The position numbers were made by a program, and so were the translations under genes. The notes under the pieces are model-generated. The model was not told the origin of the DNA and ran no database searches. It was given only the letters and a program-made list of their open reading frames with translations. A DNA stretch of 64,000 nt from Nectonema munidae (taxonomy: Eukaryota > Nematomorpha > Nectonematoida > Nectonematidae): positions 622,001-686,000 of the forward strand of contig JAUIRK010000970.1 in NCBI GenBank assembly GCA_030549495.1, read 5' to 3'. Each line of letters starts with the position of its first letter. Position 1 is the stretch's first letter. Below are positions 58,262 through 64,000 of this stretch, piece by piece.

Positions 58262-58680
58262 ATTTTTAGTTCAAAATTGTCTTATTCAAATTTGTCTTTT
58301 TATATTCAAATTTGTCTTTTAAATTGAAAATTCTTTTACAAATTCAAATTTGTTTTTTTAATTCAAAATTATCTTTTTTAAATTCAAAATTTTCTTTTTT
58401 AAATTCAAAATTGCCTTTTAACCCTTTCATTATCAAAAAAATCAGACGATATTTATTAAAAAGCAGAAGATTCATATACAAAATTATTTGAAAAAGCAGA
58501 CGAAGGTAGAATTGTTTATGTATAATATATAATACACTGGCCACGAAAGGGTTAGAAAATTGTCTTTTTTAAATTCAAAAAAGTCTTTGTTAAATTCAAA
58601 TTGTCTTTTTTAAATTCAAATTTTTCTATTAATTTAAAATTGTCTTTTTTTTAGCTTCAAAAATTGTTTTTTTTTAGAAT
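58262..58680. repeat. Minisatellite of about 21-23 bp unit, split by a MITE
   Basis: Some 14 units of a TTTTTTAAATTCAAAATTGTC type run across 58262-58417 and 58556-58680. On the minus strand they translate as repeated NFEFKKD, which explains the open frame at 58344-58544. MITE copy 6 sits in the middle. Confidence 0.82.
58418..58555. mobile_element. TTAA-flanked MITE, copy 6, inside a minisatellite
   Basis: TTAACCCTTTC at the left and GAAAGGGTTAG at the right (last base changed). The core is ATCAGACGATATTTATTAAA, AGCAGAAGATTC and AAAGCAGACGAAGG. Minisatellite units continue on both sides. Confidence 0.8.
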
Positions 58681-59089
58681 TTTTTTACGGTTTCAGTTAA
58701 TTTTTGAAATTTTTCCAGCTATTACATGCAAACAATTATTTTACATTTTAGTTTTTATATCATTTGTTTTTCATATACTTTTGTACTTTGTTTGAGCTAT
58801 TTTTTGTTTCCATCTTTTTTATATGTTTTAAAATTAATTAATATTTATTTTTTAAAGGTGCTTATTCATCTATATAAGTTTTAAATAGACGCGCTAAACT
58901 ATCAATATTTTCTATGGAAAACTAAGAAGTTGTTTCAAACAAAACATTCAATTTTTAAAGTAAATTTCATACTATTAGATTTTTTTTCATTTTTTACAAC
59001 ATGAAAGTTTAATTTAAAATAAAATAATTTATTTATTCGTGTAAAGGAATTCTAATTTGTTCTTTGGGCACATTGCACAAAGCATGTTT
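58681..59089. other. AT-rich spacer, nothing recognised
   Basis: No open frame, repeat or element end that I can support. Confidence 0.4.
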
Positions 59090-59480
59090 AAACTTTGTAA
59101 TTCTACCTGCTTATAGTAAAAATTGCTTCTTTGATATTTTGAAGCGTGTCTGTCTGATCGATTGAAGGATATATTGAAAAAAACAAATGGAGATCATTTT
59201 CCTACCATTATAAATTTTATTTCTGCTTTGCAAATTTTTTAATTTTAGAAAACCCTTACTCAATTGGGTTGAGCATAAAACTGTATGCTAACATAAATTT
59301 AAGAACATGCCTTTTCAAAATATAAGGTTTTCAATTGTGTGTTGTTTATGGATTTTAGCGTTATCCATAATAAGCCAACACTTTCCTATAGAAATGTCAA
59401 TTTTATCTAAAAGTTCAAAGATTTGTGTACAAAGGTAGCTGTGTGCAGTTTATGTATTTGTTATAAATCAAGGATACCAA
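59090..59480 (-). pseudogene. DDE transposase fragment (Tc1/mariner-IS630 type)
   Basis: Minus strand: IFELLDKIDISIGKCWLIMD then NAKIHKQHTIENLI (near 59325-59405) keeps the second catalytic Asp. After a frame change come FMLAYSFMLNPIE then GFSKIKKFAKQK (near 59230-59300), matching the YSPFLNPIE box and the third acidic residue. No N-terminal part or element ends are seen. Confidence 0.65.
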
Positions 59481-59536
59481 AATTTTTTTGCTTGCAGATG
59501 ATGTTATGAGTCTAAGTACTTTGTTGTGTTTCTTAT

Positions 59537-59692
59537 TTAAAATGGAACACTTTGTTTTGTTAGTCTCACCCAAACAAAATTACAATAATATAATTTTAAA
59601 TGTATTATAGTGCATAATAAATTAGGACTCGCGTCTTCATATCTAATTTTTTTTACTTTGTACAGTCGCCCAATAGTCGTTGAAATTTCCTT
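59537..59692 (-). pseudogene. LINE fragment C (post-reverse-transcriptase region)
   Basis: Minus strand: KEISTTIGRLYKVKK then LCTIIHLKLYYCNFVWV and TKQSVPF, the typical block after the reverse transcriptase domain. It abuts the 3' tail of LINE B. Confidence 0.6.
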
Positions 59693-61545
59693 GATTAAGA
59701 TAAGATAAGATAAGACTTTATTCATGTTTGAAAAAATGAAGTGAACTAAACTTTCGTTTATGTGTTCACATGGGAAAAAAATCCCTCATCCGTTCAGCGG
59801 AGAAGTATAAATGAGTTGAAATAAGAAGCATGAAAGGATGATAGACTCAAAAAACCCATAATAAACAAAATGAAAAATAAAATAAAAACAGAATAATTTC
59901 AAGTTAGATACACACAGTCATAAAACATCATTTGATATAGTTAAATTCCATTCTTCAAGCAAAGGAAGCATATCTGGATGTAGAAGAGTTGATGAGTGGA
60001 TATATGAAGAAAAAAAAAAGCGGCGAGATTCTAAAAAAAAATACAAAGAAGAGGAAGCAAAAGAAAATCCAAAAATATTTAAAAAAAAAAATGTTTCAAA
60101 TGAAATCAGCATAAGAAGGAAAAGAACTAACGAAAAATGTGTAGTTTATATTTTTTTTGAAGCTTTTAATATTTCTTAAATACCTAATATGTAAAGGAAT
60201 GGAGTTCCAGGCAATAGATTTTTTAAAAAAATGTTTGTTAAAAGAAGTATATTTATAACGTCTATTACGTAAATTATTCTTTGAGCGTAAATTATATTGA
60301 TAAAAATGATTATTTTTTATATAATAAATATTGAAAATATTTTTACTATTAATTACTTTATAAACAAAAATACCTAATTGAAACTTACTAATTTCTCCTA
60401 GAGTAAGTATGTTATGATTAAACAACACTATTATGGTTTTTATAATCAATAAATTTAAAGGCACGTCTTTGTTTATTTTGTAAAATGTTAAATTTTGAAA
60501 TACTACATAAACACCAAATAAAGTTACAATATAAAATTTTAGAATGAAATAGAGAATAATACAAAATAACCCTAGTTTGAAGGTTCAAAAAATAACGAAT
60601 TTTAAACATAAGACCTAAAGCGATAGATACATTCTTAATTACATTGTCATACTGTAAGTTGAAATTCAATTTGGAATCAAGAAATACACCTAAATATTTA
60701 TAACATGAAGATTGAGTTAATAAGTTACCACAGATCTGTAGTGGAAGAAACACTGATTTTTTTTTCCTCGTAAAAACTATATGTTCACTTTTATGAAAAT
60801 TAATGCGTAAACTATTATTATATGACCAATTAGCGAAAGAATTCAAAAATATATTTAAAATATCGATATCATTGAATAGATTTTTGCTTTTGTGTAGAAT
60901 TACACAATCATCTGCATATAAACATAAGTTAAAATTATTATTTTGTAGTTTAAAAATGTCATTGATATATAAAATAAACAAAAGAGGACCCAAAATAGAC
61001 CCTTGAGGAACCCCTATGAATGTATCTAAAATTCTAGAACTACTTCCATTAATTGTACAAAATTGCTTTCTATTAGACAAATAACTACTCAAGATATTTA
61101 AAAACTTACCCCTGAATCCATAGCAGCTTAATTTATATAACAAAATTTTACGATCTATTCTATCGAAAGCTTTAGAAAAGTCAATGAAAATACCACAGAC
61201 ATCTAAATTACTATCAAAAGATTCCAAAATATAGTTTACTACAAAAGAGACTGCCATATCAGTTGAAACACCTGACCGAAACCCAAACTGACGTTCATTC
61301 AAAATTTCATGTAAGTTAATAAAATTTATCATTCTATTAAACACAATTTTTTCGAAAATTTTACTAAAAAAAGGTAAAATGCTAATGGGCCTATAGTTTT
61401 CAATACTTTCAGGGTTACCAGATTTAAATATAGGAATAACCTTAGAAATTTTAAAATAATCAGGGATATATTCATCCTTTATAATTTTGTTGAATAATTG
61501 GTAAAGGTTATTCAAAACAAATAATACAATATTTTTACCCAATTT
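59693..61545 (-). mobile_element. LINE B, 5'-truncated, with (TAAGA)n/(TTATC)n tail
   Basis: Minus strand: the reverse transcriptase starts at KIIKDEYIPDYFKISKVIPI. It continues NYRPISILPFFSKIFEKIVF, GIFIDFSKAFDRIDRKILLY, GVPQGSILGPLLFILYIND and LYADDCVILHKSKN (catalytic YADD), then CYKYLGVFLDSKLNFN. One frame change near 60440 leads to the C-terminal block (TLGEISKFQLGIFVYK, NYTFFVSSFPSYADF) ending at 60096. A 3' UTR and a TTATC tandem tail end at 59693-59718. The endonuclease domain is missing. Jockey/CR1-like. Well preserved, so comparatively recent. Confidence 0.88.
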
Positions 61546-61894
61546 GTTAGAAAGACCAAATATTTTCATTGTTTCATAATAAATGTTTTCATAATGCAAG
61601 GAAAAAGTAAGCTTTGTATGAATAATAACGTCAAGATATTTGTATGAATTCAATTTTTCAATATATTTATTACCAAATAGAAACAAAAGTTAAACTATTC
61701 TTTTCCTGATAAATAAACGGTGATTACTTTTTTTTCAAATTAACAGTAAATTTTTTTCAACAGACCAAAGGTAAAGTCGCTTTAGAAAGGTATTAATGAT
61801 ACCGAACAATAAAAGAGGCTGTTAAATGTGTAGAAAAACTAGATCACCAGCATACATATAAAAATCAAATCCGTTTTTAAAGTTGAACAGGTCA
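61546..61894 (-). pseudogene. LINE fragment A, interrupted by LINE B and by piggyBac
   Basis: Minus strand: NDLFNFKNGFDFYMYAGDLV (YADD changed to YAGD, 61835-61895), then KYIEKLNSYKYLDVIIHTKL and MKIFGLSNKLGKN (61560-61680), with breaks between. The frame then switches abruptly to the start of LINE B's reverse transcriptase. At its other side the sequence stops at the TTAA where the piggyBac element begins. Confidence 0.75.
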
Positions 61895-62039
61895 TTAACC
61901 CTATTCCAGGTTGGCAATTTTGAGCAGTTTTTTGGCAAGGGCCCCCTTGTCCGCCCCTTCTCTGGAAAAGTTCTATAGAACATTTTTTGTTGTTTTTTTC
62001 TCAATTTTTTTTACTTTCAAATACGCTGAATTTTATACT

Positions 62040-62295
62040 AACTACTACTTCTTAAAAAAGTGTGTCAATATGTCAATAATCAATCAGTTTTGACAAGACC
62101 TGAATCTATAACATTTTCAAGTACACTGAATTGAATGATGATATTAATTTTGTATAAAAATTAGTCAATATTTCATTAATCAATCAGTTTTGACAAGACC
62201 TGTTAAAAAAATAAAACTCAGTAAAAAGTCAAATCTAACATTTTCAAGTATGCTGAATTAAATGGTGATATTCATTTTGTATAAAAATTACAACA
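62040..62295. repeat. Subterminal tandem repeats of the piggyBac element
   Basis: AATCAATCAGTTTTGACAAG then ACCTG occurs at about 62078 and 62178. CTAACATTTTCAAGTAYGCT or similar, then GAATTRAATGRTGATATT, occurs at about 62107 and 62235. The unit is about 100-130 bp, in roughly two copies. Confidence 0.7.
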
Positions 62296-62946
62296 TGTAA
62301 ATTTTTTTCTTGGTTTCATCTAAATAATTTGATAATAAAAAATATCATCATATGTGTTGTTTTTGAAATTTTGGTTATTTTGTTACTTCGTGGTGAATTT
62401 GTAGATGGCGTTAATTTTGATATTTTGATTGAAATTTCAATTAACAGAAGCTTATACACTTACTGGTATGTTTTTCAATAAAATAAATATTATAAACTAT
62501 AATAATAAATTCTTTGTATTTCCTGATAATTTTTTTACATTTTTTGAAATTTAAGAAAATCCTCAACAAGTAACATCGGCGTCAAATTTGAGGAGAAATA
62601 AAAGGATTAACTCTAAACTGATATCAAGGTCGAGTTTTAGTGAAATTATAATTGAAAAAGGTTGACAAAAGAATGAGAACGGGTAAGGAACTAACAAAAT
62701 TAGGTTGGCGACAATTCTGAATGATCTTTTATATAATGCTATATAAAAACTATAAATTAAAAAGTAAAAATTATACTTTCACAAAACAGGATTTTATTAC
62801 AAAAAATGAAATTTTATAAACAAAAATTTTATAACTTTTATTTCAATAAAAACATTATATAAATAATTGTAAATCTTAAAAAAAATCGTTTACAATTTGA
62901 ACAAATGTAATAGGTATATTTTTTACATATATATTTTTTGCACGCA

Positions 62947-63938
62947 TCACACTTTCTCGTATACCTCTGGTTCTAGATTTCTTCGAATCCAAATAAAAAA
63001 TCCTCCACTACTCTGTGTTTCGCTAGGCAACTCTTGATCCTCGAATCCATAAAAAATCAGTAAACTGCGCACACGAAAAGGGGTGTCCACGCTGTTTGCC
63101 TGCAGTAGCATTGAACTTTGGCAGAGCTCTAAAGAAAGATCTCTCATAAAAAATTTTCTACCCCCTTTTTTCGTACTTGAAAATTTTTATCGGCAATCAT
63201 GCTTTATCCAGCTATTGTGCACGGCTATATCTAAGTAATTAGTAAAAATAACCATTGTCCACCTCCTTGAAGATCTATAAGTTAAATATGACCTGAGCAT
63301 TTGGTTGGTCTTATCTACTCCCCCCCCCCCCTTGAATTGGTTCTACAAAATAATTATCTCCGGGTTACGTTTATCACCAACTAATTGAATCTCACTCAAG
63401 TGTTGGCCAGACATAACATACACTACTTTAAAATTTCGCTGTGCATGTTTCGGAGGAATGAAAGCAGTAAGTGAAGAGTAATTTTTATATAAATTTTTGA
63501 TTCAGTCTCAACAAGGCCTAGCTGTTGTAAGTGTTTAGGTCTGAAAATATGTGGTATGAAAACGCGGTTAGATCTGGCTGTCCCGCATATTGTAAGGCCC
63601 CTGTAGTTCCCCATACACATAAATCATGTGAAGTAAAAAATCTGTCCGTAATAACTTACTAAAGGTATATTAGAATCAGTAACTAACCGTTTGGCAATAT
63701 TAGTACCTCCAAAATAGCTTTTATCACTTAACCCAGAAATATAAATCTCTGTTTTCAGTATGTAAAGAGACCTAGCATCTGTACAGTGATATAGTTTAAT
63801 TCCGTATCGACCAGACTTAGAAGGATCATAAATTTTGATTCTACAATTACCTCTAAATTTGACAAGTTGTTCATCAATTGTCACATAATCTTGAGGAAAG
63901 AAAAAATGTGAGCAATTAGAATAAAAAAAGTATTGCAT
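62947..63938 (-). pseudogene. Broken piggyBac transposase (C-terminal part in window)
   Basis: Minus strand: YVTIDEQLVKFRGNCRIKIY (63830-63890) holds the first catalytic Asp in DEQL. DPSKSGRYGIKLYHCTDARS holds the second in CTDA. These match piggyBac closely. NYRGLTICGTARSNR (63560-63615) and a tail RVRSLLIFYGFEDQELPSET (near 63010-63080) follow, with breaks between. The C-terminal Cys-rich finger is decayed (GGFFIWIRRNLEPE). Confidence 0.78.
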
Positions 63939-64000
63939 ATATCTTATAGCAGAAATTTTGTCATTTTCATTACGCTCGTTTTTTTTATCAAAACAAATGA

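Larger units (their letters stand above)
61899..64000 (-). mobile_element. piggyBac element, 3' part (runs off window)
   Basis: TTAA at 61895-61898 is followed by CCCTATTCCAGGTTGG, a typical piggyBac terminus. The minus-strand transposase lies inside (62947-63940). Subterminal repeats lie at 62040-62295. The 5' end is beyond 64000. Confidence 0.78.

Noticed and set aside
58344-58544. Protein with NFEFKKD repeats on the minus strand
   Set aside because: It is a minisatellite read in an open frame, interrupted by a MITE.
61546-61686. A novel LINE protein fusing a post-RT block in front of an RT domain
   Set aside because: Better explained by the 5'-truncated LINE B inserting in an older LINE, leaving an accidental in-frame junction.

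Overview
The window is nuclear DNA from an AT-rich, intron-bearing invertebrate animal with a heavy load of transposons. The evidence is spliced metazoan genes (alpha-SNAP, a dihydropyrimidinase/CRMP-family gene, the N-terminal acetyltransferase NAA30, a rhodopsin-like GPCR), introns from 53 bp to over 8 kb, and many animal-type DNA transposons and LINEs. I cannot place the species from sequence alone. No bacterial operons, CRISPR arrays or rRNA genes are visible, and I recognise no retrovirus-like, LTR or Polinton element.

Layout. 1-9076: the 3' end of a dihydropyrimidinase/CRMP gene (+). Its 8.3-kb intron holds two different hAT transposons (1492-4820 and 4913-7948), the first carrying a LINE fragment. 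9284-11400: a third hAT copy with a perfect 8-bp target duplication and a deleted centre. 11.4-14.3 kb: no recognised gene, but a perfect-form X-box and two exon-like open frames. 14982-17490 (repeated at 47640-50815): a fourth hAT lineage, minus strand. 18315-18950: an intronless NAA30 (-). 21.2-27.5 kb: a broken copy of a multi-copy uncharacterised protein family, a Tigger/pogo remnant, and a fifth hAT lineage containing a 403-bp MITE.

28283-41985: the complete alpha-SNAP gene (+), three exons encoding about 292 residues. The middle 80-bp exon sits between two inverted repeat arms (30947-32920 and 36330-39244) that end in the same transposon-like terminus. The arms carry tRNA-derived SINE heads and several MITEs. 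44071-46112: a young-looking Tigger element (-), beside a 271-bp near-perfect palindrome. 52132-52864: a broken GPCR copy (-). 56779-57714: the open GPCR (+) it resembles. 58.3-64 kb: a minisatellite split by a MITE, a DDE transposase fragment, nested LINEs (-), and a piggyBac element (-) that entered a LINE at a TTAA and runs off the window end.

The host genes are unrelated housekeeping and receptor genes and form no pathway together. The best second looks are the inverted repeats bracketing the alpha-SNAP exon, the altered key residues in the CRMP-like and NAA30 genes, six TTAA-flanked MITEs, and the palindrome at the Tigger end. I found no convincing new biological system. What is unusual is the layered, datable transposon archaeology.
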